In this document: positions 15,451 to 24,441 of the stretch, in pieces
Layout of the letters: each line of letters opens with the position of its first letter
Numbering within the stretch: position 1 is the stretch's first letter
Source: an uncultured Clostridia bacterium
GTDB lineage: Bacteria > Bacillota > Clostridia > Lachnospirales > Lachnospiraceae
Length of the DNA: 34,383 bases
Assembly (NCBI GenBank): GCA_947385955.1
Contig: CANDNA010000029.1
Coordinates: forward strand, 1 to 34,383
Direction: 5' to 3'
Program-made: the position numbers and the translations under genes
The notes under the pieces: generated by a model
Seen by the model: only the letters and a program-made list of their open reading frames with translations
Database searches by the model: none
Told to the model about the DNA's origin: nothing

Positions 15451-16383
15451 TTATTTCCGCTCTGCCAGCGCAGATGCAATATCATTCTTCATATCCAGCA
15501 CTGCTGCCCTGGCAGCATCCGCATAGCACGCCTCGCCATAGGAAGCATATTTCTCCTGCTGATAAGCGGCAATGATACCCCTGGAAGAATTGATGATGGC
15601 GCCCAGTCCGTCCTCATTGAAAAAATGCACCAGGTCAGCGCCTTTTCCTCCCTGCGCCCCATAGCCCGGCACCAGGATATAGGCTTTGGGCATACTCTTT
15701 CGCAGTGTCCTGCCCATTTCCGGATAAGTTGCCCCTACCACGGCGCCGATTTCACTGTAAGCGCCTGTTCCCATACAGGACTCTCCCCATTTTGCCACCT
15801 GTTCACCTACCAGCTCATACAGAGGACGGCCGTCTGTTATCCGGTCCTGAAACTCCCCGCTGCTGGGATTGGAGGTTTTGACCAGAATAAAAAGCCCCCG
15901 GTCCTCCTCTTTGCACACCTGTATAAACGGATTGACCCCGTCTGAGCCAAGATACGGATTGACTGTGGCAAAGTCCTCATCAAATCCCCGGTACTGTTTT
16001 GTGCCCACCTGTACCCTGCCCAGATGGCCTGCCGCATACGCCGCCGAAGTGGAACCAATATCCCCCCGTTTGATATCGCCGATTACCAGCAGCCCCTTTT
16101 CTTTACAGTATTGTATCGTCCGGTGAAATACCTTCAGCCCTTCGATGCCGAACTGCTCATACATGGCGATCTGCGGCTTTACCGCGGGCACCAGATCACA
16201 GACTGCATCTATGATGCCTTTATTATACTGCCAGATGGCTTCCCCGGCTCCCTGCAGGGTCTCTCCAAACTCCTCATATGCCTTTTGTCTGATCTGCTCC
16301 GGTACATAGGACAGCATCGGGTCCAGCCCCACCACGATGGGCGCTCCTGTTTTTTCAATTCCTGAAATCAGCTTTTCAATCAT
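15451..16383 (-). CDS. pyrF: Orotidine 5'-phosphate decarboxylase
   Basis: This 310-residue enzyme decarboxylates OMP to UMP, the last step of pyrimidine synthesis. The length and the motif DIKRGDIGST (103-112, catalytic Lys105) match the longer subfamily 2 of the enzyme; VVGLDP near residue 20 supplies the first catalytic Asp. The ATG at 16381-16383 is chosen because AAGGAG lies seven bases upstream; the frame is open to 16626 but that part crosses a terminator and overlaps another gene. It stands alone, flanked by terminators on both sides, rather than in a pyr operon. Confidence 0.95.
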   Translation of the reverse strand: MIEKLISGIEKTGAPIVVGLDPMLSYVPEQIRQKAYEEFGETLQGAGEAIWQYNKGIIDAVCDLVPAVKPQIAMYEQFGIEGLKVFHRTIQYCKEKGLLVIGDIKRGDIGSTSAAYAAGHLGRVQVGTKQYRGFDEDFATVNPYLGSDGVNPFIQVCKEEDRGLFILVKTSNPSSGEFQDRITDGRPLYELVGEQVAKWGESCMGTGAYSEIGAVVGATYPEMGRTLRKSMPKAYILVPGYGAQGGKGADLVHFFNEDGLGAIINSSRGIIAAYQQEKYASYGEACYADAARAAVLDMKNDIASALAERK

Positions 16384-16404
16384 TGTATTCTCCTTATGTT
16401 CTGT

Positions 16405-16434
16405 ATGGTATGGATTCGGATAATGATATGTAAA
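16405..16434 (-). promoter_or_regulatory. Possible pyrF promoter
   Basis: On the minus strand TTTACA (16434-16429), an 18-base spacer and TACCAT (16410-16405) give a moderate sigma-A match. The -35 overlaps the T-run of the terminator of the preceding gene. It is the only candidate in the short gap before pyrF, so pyrF seems to be transcribed on its own. No pyrimidine-responsive leader (PyrR-type) can fit. Confidence 0.4.
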
Positions 16435-16465
16435 AACGGCAGGAATGCGTACACTCTGCCGTTTT
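16433..16465 (-). terminator. Rho-independent terminator after the secreted protein gene
   Basis: A perfect 10-bp stem, AAAACGGCAG (16433-16442) with CTGCCGTTTT (16456-16465), has a 13-base loop. On the minus strand five T residues follow. It lies 13 bases beyond the stop at 16478. Confidence 0.85.
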
Positions 16466-16477
16466 ATAAGTAAGTCT

Positions 16478-17173
16478 TTACAGATCGTCATTGACCAGTT
16501 TGATCGTCGATGTTTTTGCAGGGATCTTGAAATATACCTTGTAACCGCTGCCGCCTTCGGACATCCCGGTTGCCACTGCCTGTACATTCCCGGTGGGATC
16601 ACCGTCGCTCTCTTCACATTTTGCAATAAAAGTTACTTTGCTTCCATCTCCCAGTCCCTTATCTTTCAACGTAAAATACACATAAAGGCGTTCCTCGCCA
16701 TCCACATTTTTGATTTCATAATCATCAATGGTGGCAGCCTCTCCCTGGGTACCTGTCATATAGCCATAATGTCTGACTGAATAGTCCCCTTCTGTCTCCC
16801 TCTGATAATAGATAGAATTTACGATGATGTACTGGCAGGATCTGCTGTAACCATCCAGCCACACCTTTACAACCGTAGTCCCGGTTCCGTTGGCTTTGAT
16901 TTTCAACTGGAAGGAACTGCTTTTCTGATTGCTCAGTTCCACTTTTGCCACACTGGGATCGTCCACCGCATATTTCACCACATATGCTTTGGAACCCTTC
17001 CACTCTTTTACATCCACCTTAACCTTTGCAGATGAATCATCATGGGTTACATTCACCACATTCTCAGAAACGGCTATCCTGGGCTGACTTCCTGCAGACG
17101 CCGTCAGACTGCAGGCGAACATCAGTCCCGCCACACAAGCCGTTGCTACCAGTTTCCTCAAATTCAGTTTCAT
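16478..17173 (-). CDS. Secreted protein with a beta-rich, Ig-like domain
   Basis: This 231-residue protein has a clear signal peptide (MKLNLRKLV, a hydrophobic core, SLTASAG cleavage site near residue 27). The first half of the mature part (VNVTHDDSSAKVKVDVKEWKGS, YAVDDPSVAKVELS, LKIKANGTGTTVVKVWL) resembles bacterial Ig-like (Big_2-type) folds. The second half (about 120-231) is beta-rich with no recognised family. No LPXTG or membrane anchor is present, so it is probably released or loosely surface-bound. A strong GGAGGAGG ribosome binding site precedes the ATG. It is a monocistronic unit with its own promoter and terminator. Function unknown. Confidence 0.75.
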   Translation of the reverse strand: MKLNLRKLVATACVAGLMFACSLTASAGSQPRIAVSENVVNVTHDDSSAKVKVDVKEWKGSKAYVVKYAVDDPSVAKVELSNQKSSSFQLKIKANGTGTTVVKVWLDGYSRSCQYIIVNSIYYQRETEGDYSVRHYGYMTGTQGEAATIDDYEIKNVDGEERLYVYFTLKDKGLGDGSKVTFIAKCEESDGDPTGNVQAVATGMSEGGSGYKVYFKIPAKTSTIKLVNDDL

Positions 17174-17250
17174 AGCTCCTCCTCCTGATTGCCGCTGCGA
17201 AGTCCCCTCGGATTCCTGCCCGCAGCACCTGATCTGTTTTTCTATTTACC

Positions 17251-17279
17251 ACAATAACAGACAAAAAAACCCCTGTCAA
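17251..17279 (-). promoter_or_regulatory. Promoter of the secreted Ig-like protein gene
   Basis: On the minus strand a perfect TTGACA (17279-17274) is followed after exactly 17 bases by TATTGT (17256-17251). The predicted leader before the ATG at 17173 is about 70 bases and contains a very strong ribosome binding site. Confidence 0.65.
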
Positions 17280-17346
17280 TGTTTCCCATAAAAATCTGTT
17301 CCTGTCTTAAAAATATTAAGAAAATCTTTCGGGTTACATCTTCCTC

Positions 17347-18393
17347 TTATCTGGTTTTCAGAAATTCATATTCCCGCTTTGCCCGCTCATCATCAGGATA
17401 CAGCTGCAGATAAGCCTTCATTAACGCTGCTGCTTCCTCAAACCGTGCCAGCTTTTCACAGGCCGCTATTTCATTGAATTTCAGTGTCTGCATATAAGTG
17501 GTGTCCTCGCAGGCAAGTCCCGCTTCAAACGCCACCAGGGCCGCTTCATAATCCCCCATCTGCATTTTACAGATGCCCAACTGATTCTGGATCTGAGGGC
17601 TTTCCGGAGTACCGCTTATAAAATCAGAATACACACTGGATGCATAGTTAAAATCCCCCAGTGCCTCATAAGTCCTGCCCAGAAACAGTACCGCTTCCGC
17701 AGTACCGGTGTTTCTCGCCTTTTCCAGACAGTTCCTTGCATTGTCATAATCCTCCAGATAGTAATATAATCTGCCTTTATCATAATCGGATATCTCATCG
17801 CCGCCTTCGGTAAGCGCCTTCTGCAGATATTCTATACCCGCTTCCCTGTATCCGTTTTTTTCCATACTTATGTAAATGTCCAGCAGACAGTCATAATCTT
17901 CCCGATCCAGTTCTATAGCCTTTTTAAAATCCGCATCCGCTTCCTCATAAGCATCCTTTTCCAGCTTCAGCTCTCCCCGCAGGCAGTAGGCCGTTTTTTC
18001 ATTCCGGCGCAGATCCAGAATCGCATCATACACCTGGATCGCCCTGTCAATATCCCCATTTTTATAATAAGCCACTGCCAGATAATAATTGATGTCAAAT
18101 TCCAGGCTTCCGATATATCCATTGCAAAAAGAAAGGGATTTTTCCAGTGCCTGTGCCGCCTCTTCGTACCTGGTCAGTCCGATGTAGGCAATTCCCTGCC
18201 CCCGGTACAAAAGCTCACTGTCCTCCCCTTCCACAAGGGCTTTTTCAAAACAGACCAGGGCAGCTTCATACTCAAGCTGAGCAATGGCTTCCATTCCCTG
18301 GTCTATATTTTCATGTTTTTTCCCTGCCTCACAGCCTGTCAGAAACAATGTGACACAGACCACAGACAGCAGCATCCCGATTCGCAGACTCAT
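17347..18393 (-). CDS. TPR-repeat lipoprotein
   Basis: This 348-residue protein has a lipoprotein signal peptide with lipobox LTGC (cleavage before C21). The rest is built from about eight tetratricopeptide units with the usual W/L-G-Y/F-A-A/F pattern, for example YEAALVCFEKAL, YEEAAQALEKSL, YEEADADFKKAI, YDNARNCLEKAR and YEAALVAFEAGL. It would sit on the outer face of the membrane as a protein-binding scaffold. The ATG at 18391-18393 is chosen because it starts the signal peptide; GGAGGAG lies somewhat far upstream. It is 60 bases after the YgjV-like gene, probably in the same transcript. Partners unknown. Confidence 0.85.
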   Translation of the reverse strand: MSLRIGMLLSVVCVTLFLTGCEAGKKHENIDQGMEAIAQLEYEAALVCFEKALVEGEDSELLYRGQGIAYIGLTRYEEAAQALEKSLSFCNGYIGSLEFDINYYLAVAYYKNGDIDRAIQVYDAILDLRRNEKTAYCLRGELKLEKDAYEEADADFKKAIELDREDYDCLLDIYISMEKNGYREAGIEYLQKALTEGGDEISDYDKGRLYYYLEDYDNARNCLEKARNTGTAEAVLFLGRTYEALGDFNYASSVYSDFISGTPESPQIQNQLGICKMQMGDYEAALVAFEAGLACEDTTYMQTLKFNEIAACEKLARFEEAAALMKAYLQLYPDDERAKREYEFLKTR

Positions 18394-18453
18394 ATCCGGT
18401 TTTTCTCTCCTCCGTTCACTCCAAATTATACGGAAAACGGAAAAGTCTGTCAA

Positions 18454-19068
18454 TCATGGAGCCATATGTTTCACATAAGCGCCATTTTCCTGTACAAACC
18501 CCATTTTTTTCAGATAGGCACCGTGGGTTCCTTCATGCCCGGAAAAAATCAGCTTTCGGATCCCCTGGGCAGACAGTTTTTCATACAGGTAGGTTCCCAC
18601 AGAACAGTCTCTGTACGCAGGCATGGAATAATCAAGCGTAATCTCCAGCGTTCCTTCTTCCTGCCGCTTTCCCAGAAGTACGCCGGCAGGCGCCGCGTCA
18701 CAGCAGACGATGTATGCCGCATCCCCCATCTCATGCCCGCTGTTCCATCCCGGAAAGCAGGCGCTGATATCTTCTCCGTAATGTTTTAAAATATAGTGGA
18801 GAAAGGCATCGTCTGCTCTGCTGTTGACCAGATCATAATGCTGTCCGGTCTTTCGGAGCCGCATCAGATAATACAGATTCACACCGATCAGGCACAGATT
18901 CATAAACGCCGTAGGGTAGGAATGAATCAATATGGCATAGACGGTAAAAATCAGGCTGCCCACAGAGTTGATCACCCGCAGCTTTACCACCGATGACATG
19001 GAAAAAGATACCAGTACCAACAGGGAACTTACATATCCCATCATTTCAATCAATACTTCTGTATTCAT
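18454..19068 (-). CDS. YgjV-like membrane domain fused to a GNAT-like domain
   Basis: This 204-residue protein has three hydrophobic helices in its first 75 residues, in the pattern of the YgjV (Imp-YgjV) inner-membrane family. A soluble C-terminal half follows. There, LEITLDYSMPAYRDCSVGTYLYEKL, RKLIFSGHEGTHGAYLKKMGFVQ resembles the end of a GNAT acetyltransferase fold (the acetyl-CoA loop region and the final 'YLKKMGF' strand). The ATG at 19066-19068 is chosen; an upstream in-frame TTG at 19080 is less likely. It begins 13 bases after deoC. Whether the C-terminal half is catalytic cannot be told. Confidence 0.7.
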   Translation of the reverse strand: MNTEVLIEMMGYVSSLLVLVSFSMSSVVKLRVINSVGSLIFTVYAILIHSYPTAFMNLCLIGVNLYYLMRLRKTGQHYDLVNSRADDAFLHYILKHYGEDISACFPGWNSGHEMGDAAYIVCCDAAPAGVLLGKRQEEGTLEITLDYSMPAYRDCSVGTYLYEKLSAQGIRKLIFSGHEGTHGAYLKKMGFVQENGAYVKHMAP

Positions 19069-19081
19069 CCTCTCACCCAAA

Positions 19082-19750
19082 TCAGTATCCCGAACCGGGA
19101 TCTGCCTGTTTCATAATTTTGATCAGTCTGCTGGTTCCCAGACGTTCTGCTCCCCGGCGGATCATCTCTTCTGCATCCGCAAAAGAAGCAATCCCTCCTG
19201 CTGCCTTGATTTTCACGCCCTTTCCCACATGGGCTTTCATCAATGCCACATCTTCCGGGGTAGCGCCTGCCGTGGAAAATCCGGTGGAAGTTTTGATGTA
19301 TTCTGCCCCTGCACCGGTTACGATCTCACACATCCGGATCTTTTCCTCCTCTGTCAGAAGGCAGGTTTCAATAATCACTTTCAGGATTTTCCCGTCACAG
19401 GCTTCATGAATCCTGCGAATCTCTTCTTCCACTTCCTGATACCGGCGATCCTTCACATGGCCTATATTGATCACCATATCGATCTCCTCCGCCCCGTTTG
19501 CAATCGCATCCCGGGCCTCAAAGATCTTGGTTTCTGTCGTGCTGTATCCGTTGGGAAAGCCGATCACTGTACAGACAGGCAGTCTGCCGGCCGTATACTC
19601 TGCGGCCTGCTTCACATAAGCAGCCGGAATACAGGCAGAAGCCGTATGATACTTCATTCCGTCATCCAGTATCTGACGAATCTCTTCCCAGGTCGCCGTC
19701 TGTGTCAGTAACGTATGATCCACGTACTTTAATATCTCATTCCGATCCAT
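19082..19750 (-). CDS. deoC: Deoxyribose-phosphate aldolase
   Basis: This 222-residue class I aldolase splits 2-deoxyribose 5-phosphate into glyceraldehyde 3-phosphate and acetaldehyde in nucleoside breakdown. Catalytic residues are visible: the Schiff-base Lys153 in [10 protein letters not shown], the proton-relay Lys182 in KIKAAGGI, and Asp91 in EIDMVINIG. The ATG at 19748-19750 has AGGAGG seven bases upstream; longer extensions overlap deoB. It directly follows deoB, so both steps from deoxyribose 1-phosphate to glycolytic intermediates are encoded together. Confidence 0.96.
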   Translation of the reverse strand: MDRNEILKYVDHTLLTQTATWEEIRQILDDGMKYHTASACIPAAYVKQAAEYTAGRLPVCTVIGFPNGYSTTETKIFEARDAIANGAEEIDMVINIGHVKDRRYQEVEEEIRRIHEACDGKILKVIIETCLLTEEEKIRMCEIVTGAGAEYIKTSTGFSTAGATPEDVALMKAHVGKGVKIKAAGGIASFADAEEMIRRGAERLGTSRLIKIMKQADPGSGY

Positions 19751-19769
19751 TTGTTTTCCTCCTGTTCCT

Positions 19770-20960
19770 TTATAAAAGTTGTTCCAAAACAGAGCTGCCA
19801 ATCGTTCCTTCCGGCATGGAAAGCCCGAAATTCTCTGCAATCGTCGCACCGATCACCGCAAAGGTATCCTGATCCTCCAGCCTGCCGCAGCCTTCCATCG
19901 ACGGAGACCAGGCGATAAACGGCACCTGCTCTCTCGTATGATCCGTTCCTGTATGGGTGGGATCGTTGCCGTGATCCGCCGTAATCAGCAGCAGATCATC
20001 CTCTCCAAGAAGCGGCAGCAGCTCGCCCAGTTTTTCGTCAAACCGCTCCAGCTCCTGTGCATACCCTTTTACATCCCGGCGATGGCCCCACAACGCATCA
20101 AAATCCACCAGATTCACATAACACAGTCCTGTAAAATCTCTTTTGGCAATCTCGATGGTCTGTTCCATACCATGTACGGAGCTTTTGGACTTATTGGATT
20201 CCGTCAACCCCTCCCCATCAAAGATATCAAAAATCTTGCCTACGGATATCACCGAAAGTCCTGCCTCTTTCAGTACGTTCAATGCAGTTCTGCCATAGGG
20301 CTTCAGTGCATAATCATGACGGTTGCTGGTCCGTTTGAATTCCCCTTTCTTTTTCCCCACATAGGGCCGGGCAATCACACGTCCCACCTTCCACTCGTCT
20401 TTCATCGTAATTTCCCTGGCAATTTCACAGCAGCGATACAGCTCCTCCAGGCCAAAGGTTTCCTCATTGCCGCAGATCTGCAGCACCGAATCTGCCGATG
20501 TATATACAATCATATGGCCGGTGGCAATCTCTTCTTCTGCCAGTTCTTCCAGTATCTCCGTACCGCTGGCACTCTTATTGCCGATAATGGTACGGCCGGT
20601 CCTGGCAGACAGTTCCTCCAGAAGCTCTTTGGGAAATCCGGTTTCGGTAAATGTCTTAAACGGTTTGGTAATATGCAGGCCCATCATCTCCCAATGTCCT
20701 GTCATCGTATCCTTTCCCGTACTTGCCTCCCGCAGCTTCATAAAATAGCCCATCGGTTTTTCCACCGCAGGGACCTGTTTCAGAGGATGCAGATTGGCCA
20801 TCCCCAGCTTCTGCAGATTGGGAATGGCAAAGGTCTCCACAGACTGAGAAATATGTCCCAGTGTATCCGTCCCTGCATCTCCATAGTCTGCTGCATCCGG
20901 CAGCGCCCCCACTCCCAGCGAATCAATTACAATCGTAAAAATACGTCGGTAATTTTTCAT
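19770..20960 (-). CDS. deoB: Phosphopentomutase
   Basis: This 396-residue member of the alkaline-phosphatase superfamily converts ribose or deoxyribose 1-phosphate into the 5-phosphates. The length is usual for DeoB. Metal ligands and motifs are visible in [14 protein letters not shown] (Asp13 region), GTDTLGH, the phosphorylated-Thr loop [15 protein letters not shown], and the C-terminal [23 protein letters not shown]. The ATG at 20958-20960 is preceded by AAAGGAG. It is the first gene of a unit with deoC, the YgjV-GNAT protein and the TPR lipoprotein. Confidence 0.96.
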   Translation of the reverse strand: MKNYRRIFTIVIDSLGVGALPDAADYGDAGTDTLGHISQSVETFAIPNLQKLGMANLHPLKQVPAVEKPMGYFMKLREASTGKDTMTGHWEMMGLHITKPFKTFTETGFPKELLEELSARTGRTIIGNKSASGTEILEELAEEEIATGHMIVYTSADSVLQICGNEETFGLEELYRCCEIAREITMKDEWKVGRVIARPYVGKKKGEFKRTSNRHDYALKPYGRTALNVLKEAGLSVISVGKIFDIFDGEGLTESNKSKSSVHGMEQTIEIAKRDFTGLCYVNLVDFDALWGHRRDVKGYAQELERFDEKLGELLPLLGEDDLLLITADHGNDPTHTGTDHTREQVPFIAWSPSMEGCGRLEDQDTFAVIGATIAENFGLSMPEGTIGSSVLEQLL

Positions 20961-21066
20961 ATAAACTCCTTTCTGTAATAAACTCTTGCTACAACTCACC
21001 GATCCGTCAAAAAATACCGCTTCTTTTTCTCTCTCCTGCCCATATTGTATGCGACTTTACAGGTTC

Positions 21067-21084
21067 AAAAAAGGACACTTGTCC
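21067..21084 (-). promoter_or_regulatory. Small palindrome plus T-run in the deoB leader region
   Basis: GGACA (21073-21077) and TGTCC (21080-21084) form an inverted repeat; on the minus strand six T residues follow. It could be a weak terminator or attenuator upstream of deoB, or a binding site for a regulator. The stem is too short for a firm call. The surrounding 20961-21183 gap is AT-rich and shows no strong sigma-A promoter; a TACAAT -10-like element (21049-21044) without a good -35 is present. Confidence 0.3.
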
Positions 21085-21183
21085 CTCCTCATACAATTCC
21101 ACAAAAATTCTACTTTTTTCACAAGCGCCGTTGTATCTTTTTATCTATTATTTACAAACAGAACTATACAATACAACACAAAA

Positions 21184-21210
21184 GGACGGTATGATCCTCC
21201 CATACCGTCC
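21184..21210 (-). terminator. Rho-independent terminator of the chemotaxis receptor gene
   Basis: A perfect 10-bp stem, GGACGGTATG (21184-21193) with CATACCGTCC (21201-21210), has a 7-base loop. On the minus strand TTTTGTGTT follows. It is 15 bases beyond the stop at 21226. Confidence 0.88.
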
Positions 21211-21225
21211 TGATCCCCATATCTT

Positions 21226-22884
21226 TTACCGTTCTCTTCTCACCCGGAACATACTGGTCAGATTTTTCAGAAGTCCTGCCTGGGCGCTCAGCTCCTGGCT
21301 GGTAGCCGCACTTTCCTGGGCTGTGGCCGAATTGGTCTGTACCACACTGGAAATCTGACTGATCTGCTCCTGTACCTGAGCCACAGAGCCTGCCTGAATC
21401 CGCGCCGCATCAGCGATCCCACTGGTCATCTCTGTCACTTCGCCAGCGCCTGTTACCACCTCTTCCAGACGATCCGCTGTTTCATTGGCAATCTCTGTCC
21501 CCTGTTTTACCGATGCAATAGAACGTTCAATCAATTCCGCCGTGGACTGGGATGCCTCGGAACTCTTGCTTGCCAGATCCCGTACCTCTTCTGCCACTAC
21601 GGCAAAGCCTTTTCCTGCCTCGCCGGCTCTCGCTGCCTCCACTGCCGCATTCAATGCCAGAATATTGGTCTGGAACGCAATGTTTTCAATGGTCTTAATG
21701 ATCTTTTCTATTTCATTGGAATTGGCGTTGATCTCCTGCATGGCAGCAATCATTTCCTGCATTTTCCGATTGCTTTCCATGATCTGTGCACCCACACTGT
21801 CCACTTTCCTGGTCACCTGCTGCGCATTCTCAGCCGTTTCTGATACATGCCCGGAAATTTCTTCGATGGTACTTTCCAGCGCTTCTATCGCACTGGCCTG
21901 TTCCACTGCCCCCTGGCTTAAATCCTGGGCGCCCATAGCCATCTGCTCTGAACCGTTGGATACATGGGCAGAACTTTCCACAATCTGTGACATCGTATCG
22001 TTAAGCTGATTCAGGATCCCGTTCAGGGAAGTTTCAATGGAAGCAAAATCCCCCACATAATCCTGCTCCGTATGTACTGTCAGATTTCCTTCAGAGATTG
22101 CTGCCAGTATGTTTGAAATCTCTCCTATGTACCCTCTCAGGCGCCGGATGGTATATTCAAAAATTTCCGCCAGATATCCGATTTCATCGTTGGAGCGGAT
22201 ATTCACGGACATATTCTTCCCATCCCGCAGGCCCAGATTGCCCTCTTCCATCGTCTGTGCCAGTCCTGTCAGACTTTTCAGCGGCCTGGAAATAGAATGC
22301 CGGATAAAAACAGACAGAATCAAAATACTCAGAATCACCAGGATCACACCGGCCCCACAGGCCATTGTAACCGTCAGATTGATCTGTCTGGAAGCCTCTG
22401 CCATAGAAATACCGGCAAAAATCAGGCCATTGACCTGGCCGTTGGCATCCCTGGTAGGCACATAAGAGCAAAGATGCTCTGTCCCAAGTATCTCGGCTTT
22501 TCCCACATAAGTCTGTCCCTGCTCCAGCACAATTTCAGACAGCTCCGGTGACAGTGTGGTACCCACGACCCGCTCTCCATTCTGCTGAATGGTCGTATAG
22601 GTCCGCACGTTCCCCTGAAAAATCGTAAACTCACATCGCATCTGTTCTTTCAACCCGTCCAGAAGCTGGGTCTGATCATCTGTCCCATGCCCCTCTGCCA
22701 ACTGATAGGCCAGCATATTGGTGCCATTGACACAGCGGTCCTCCAGCATCTGCATGGTAAGGTTATAAAACATGAACACGCAGACAGCCACCACGGAGAC
22801 AATACTGACTCCCAGCAGGCAAATCACCAAAGCGCTGACCTTACTCCCAAGATGCCTGATTTTTCTTTTCGTTCCCTGATTCAT
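21226..22884 (-). CDS. Methyl-accepting chemotaxis protein
   Basis: This 552-residue transmembrane receptor has a first membrane helix at about 15-40 and an extracellular single-Cache-like sensor domain at about 45-165 (including [32 protein letters not shown]). A second helix at about 175-197 is followed by a HAMP domain and a long coiled-coil signalling domain. The kinase-binding hairpin tip is plain: [40 protein letters not shown]. No CheR-binding pentapeptide is seen at the C-terminus. The ATG at 22882-22884 is chosen with GAGGTG eight bases upstream. It is monocistronic. The ligand is unknown; no other chemotaxis or flagellar gene is in the window. Confidence 0.95.
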   Translation of the reverse strand: MNQGTKRKIRHLGSKVSALVICLLGVSIVSVVAVCVFMFYNLTMQMLEDRCVNGTNMLAYQLAEGHGTDDQTQLLDGLKEQMRCEFTIFQGNVRTYTTIQQNGERVVGTTLSPELSEIVLEQGQTYVGKAEILGTEHLCSYVPTRDANGQVNGLIFAGISMAEASRQINLTVTMACGAGVILVILSILILSVFIRHSISRPLKSLTGLAQTMEEGNLGLRDGKNMSVNIRSNDEIGYLAEIFEYTIRRLRGYIGEISNILAAISEGNLTVHTEQDYVGDFASIETSLNGILNQLNDTMSQIVESSAHVSNGSEQMAMGAQDLSQGAVEQASAIEALESTIEEISGHVSETAENAQQVTRKVDSVGAQIMESNRKMQEMIAAMQEINANSNEIEKIIKTIENIAFQTNILALNAAVEAARAGEAGKGFAVVAEEVRDLASKSSEASQSTAELIERSIASVKQGTEIANETADRLEEVVTGAGEVTEMTSGIADAARIQAGSVAQVQEQISQISSVVQTNSATAQESAATSQELSAQAGLLKNLTSMFRVRRER

Positions 22885-22918
22885 TTTCCTACACCTCAAT
22901 ATCATTAGAATGCATTAC

Positions 22919-22933
22919 GGCACATACTGTGCC
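22919..22933. repeat. Perfect palindrome in the chemotaxis receptor leader
   Basis: GGCACA (22919-22924) and TGTGCC (22928-22933) are separated by three bases. The repeat lies just downstream of the predicted transcription start, where a repressor could block transcription; it could also be a small RNA hairpin. No regulator gene is adjacent. Confidence 0.45.
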
Positions 22934-22943
22934 TGATATCCAT

Positions 22944-22973
22944 ATTATAGATTCTCCCTGTAAAATGCAACAA
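22944..22973 (-). promoter_or_regulatory. Promoter of the chemotaxis receptor gene
   Basis: On the minus strand TTGTTG (22973-22968), an 18-base spacer and a perfect TATAAT (22949-22944) give a sigma-A promoter. It does not look like a flagellar sigma-28 promoter. The leader is about 55 bases. Confidence 0.6.
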
Positions 22974-23000
22974 CAATTTATTGCAAAGAAAGGCAGGCTG

Positions 23001-23987
23001 CTATCTGCTTTTCATTATGCTGTCAGCCGAATCCCGGAAAATTTTGGCGAAATATGCCTCATCTGACAACGAAGCATCCGTATAAAACAGGTCCGCATTG
23101 TTCAGAAAAATTTCCCTGGCTTCTTCGTCTATCACAGTATCCGCCCTGCTCCCGGTATAGAGAAAAGTAATATACTCTGACTCGGCATATTCCATAAATA
23201 CAAAGATCACATGCCCCTCATCCTGATACAGAGAATCATACAACGTCTGCAGACAGGCTTCTGCCTCTTCATCGGTGATTTCTCCGCCTTTTCCCTCCAG
23301 GGAATCACAGATCAGCAGATAAGGCTGTACTCCTGTGGCCTCATAAAAATACTCCATTGCCTGTTCTACGGTTTCCGTATCCGTGATCCAGCCCAGACGG
23401 TCTTCCAGAGTCTTTGCATTTCGCAGGCACGCCTCTTCCTCCAGCTTTTCCCTGGGTACTCTTTCCGGCCCGATCACATCCCGGAAACCCTCCCGGCTCT
23501 CCCCCGGGTTCTTTCCCAGAATCTGCTCCAGGCCGGCTGCATCTACCTGTCTGTCCACATTTTCCTGACTGAGCCCTTTCTCTGCCTTTTTGAGCATATA
23601 AGAACCCGAAAAAGCCACAACGCATACAAAAATCAAAAAGAGCAGAATCACCGTCAGACATCCGATCACGACCGGATTCTCTCTGGGACGGCGGCCATAG
23701 TTTCCTCCATAATTTCTCCCATAGCTTCTATAGCCCCAGGACGGAGCATACGGATAGGGAGGCGGTGGCGGCGGCGGTGGCGGCGCTCCCCTGAAAGAAT
23801 GACGACGCTCCGGCATCCTCCTCTCCGGCGGGCGATGCCTTTCCCTGGGAGGCGGTGGCGGGGAACTGCGGGGAGCTCTGCTGCTGCCACCAGATGACAT
23901 CCCCCTTCCGCTTCCTGATGACGAACGATGGCCGGAAAACCCTCTGCCACCGCTGCCACCCCCACTGCTGCCTCCACCTCTTCCCAT
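23001..23987 (-). CDS. Gly/Ser/Pro-rich membrane protein with a TPM-like C-terminal domain
   Basis: This 328-residue protein has a low-complexity N-terminus of Gly/Ser/Arg (about 1-45) followed by Pro/Arg stretches, including runs of five and nine prolines, then a Tyr/Arg/Gly patch. One membrane helix follows at about 105-130 (NPVVIGCLTVILLFLIFVCVVAF). The C-terminal part (about 140-328) resembles the TPM domain family (YgcG-like), with ATGVQPYLLICDSL, HVIFVFMEY and FLYTGSRADTVID in the usual order. The start is the ATG at 23985-23987 with GGAG nine bases upstream. The low-complexity part would be cytoplasmic if the helix is a simple anchor with the TPM-like domain outside. Function unknown. 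Confidence 0.65.
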   Translation of the reverse strand: MGRGGGSSGGGSGGRGFSGHRSSSGSGRGMSSGGSSRAPRSSPPPPPRERHRPPERRMPERRHSFRGAPPPPPPPPPYPYAPSWGYRSYGRNYGGNYGRRPRENPVVIGCLTVILLFLIFVCVVAFSGSYMLKKAEKGLSQENVDRQVDAAGLEQILGKNPGESREGFRDVIGPERVPREKLEEEACLRNAKTLEDRLGWITDTETVEQAMEYFYEATGVQPYLLICDSLEGKGGEITDEEAEACLQTLYDSLYQDEGHVIFVFMEYAESEYITFLYTGSRADTVIDEEAREIFLNNADLFYTDASLSDEAYFAKIFRDSADSIMKSR

Positions 23988-24047
23988 ATATGTGATCTCC
24001 TTTCTATGCTCCATTTTTCACAGTCTCCCGGATTTGCCGGATAGCTG

Positions 24048-24425
24048 TCAGTACTTTTCCGGATAATCCGTACCGGTTTCTCCCTGCATCCTTTGTATAT
24101 ACTCCTCCGGCTTTTGTTTCATCTTCAGCAATGTATCAAAAGCCAGAAGCAGCATCTGATCCCCATTGCCGCCCATACCCGGATCCCTGCGGTCCAGCGC
24201 CGCCTTGAAATGATCAATCTGCCACACCATCACATCGATCACCGTATACCCTTTTACCGATGCCTGACAGGCAAACGTACCATGTTCCATATAATAGCAG
24301 AACTCCTCCAGAATATCCGTTTCCCGCACAAGCGCTTCCCAAAACTCTGCCAGAAACACCTCATCCTTTTTCGCATATTTACATAAAGATTCTGCAAACC
24401 GGCGGGCCTGTGCCAGTCTCTCCAT
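24048..24425 (-). CDS. Hypothetical small cytosolic protein
   Basis: This 125-residue, helix-rich, soluble protein has no signal peptide or membrane segment (ARRFAESLCKYAKKDEVFLAEFWEALV; GYTVIDVMVWQIDHFKAALD; MLLLAFDTLLKM). I do not recognise a named family. The ATG at 24423-24425 follows AAGGAGG with nine bases of spacing; the open frame upstream overlaps the metallo-beta-lactamase-fold gene. It lies between that gene and the TPM-like membrane protein gene, with short gaps that suggest cotranscription. Confidence 0.65.
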   Translation of the reverse strand: MERLAQARRFAESLCKYAKKDEVFLAEFWEALVRETDILEEFCYYMEHGTFACQASVKGYTVIDVMVWQIDHFKAALDRRDPGMGGNGDQMLLLAFDTLLKMKQKPEEYIQRMQGETGTDYPEKY

Positions 24426-24441
24426 CCTCTCTTCCTCCTTT

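Noticed and set aside
17315-17327. A 13-base match (ATTAAGAAAATCT) to the centre of the inversion sites
   Set aside because: Only the AT-rich centre matches; both arms are unlike the recombinase sites, so it is probably a chance match. Use as a third site would move pyrF and the neighbouring gene, which nothing else suggests.
19779-20978. Plus-strand open frame of 399 codons
   Set aside because: It is the antisense shadow of deoB, whose catalytic motifs are all present on the other strand.
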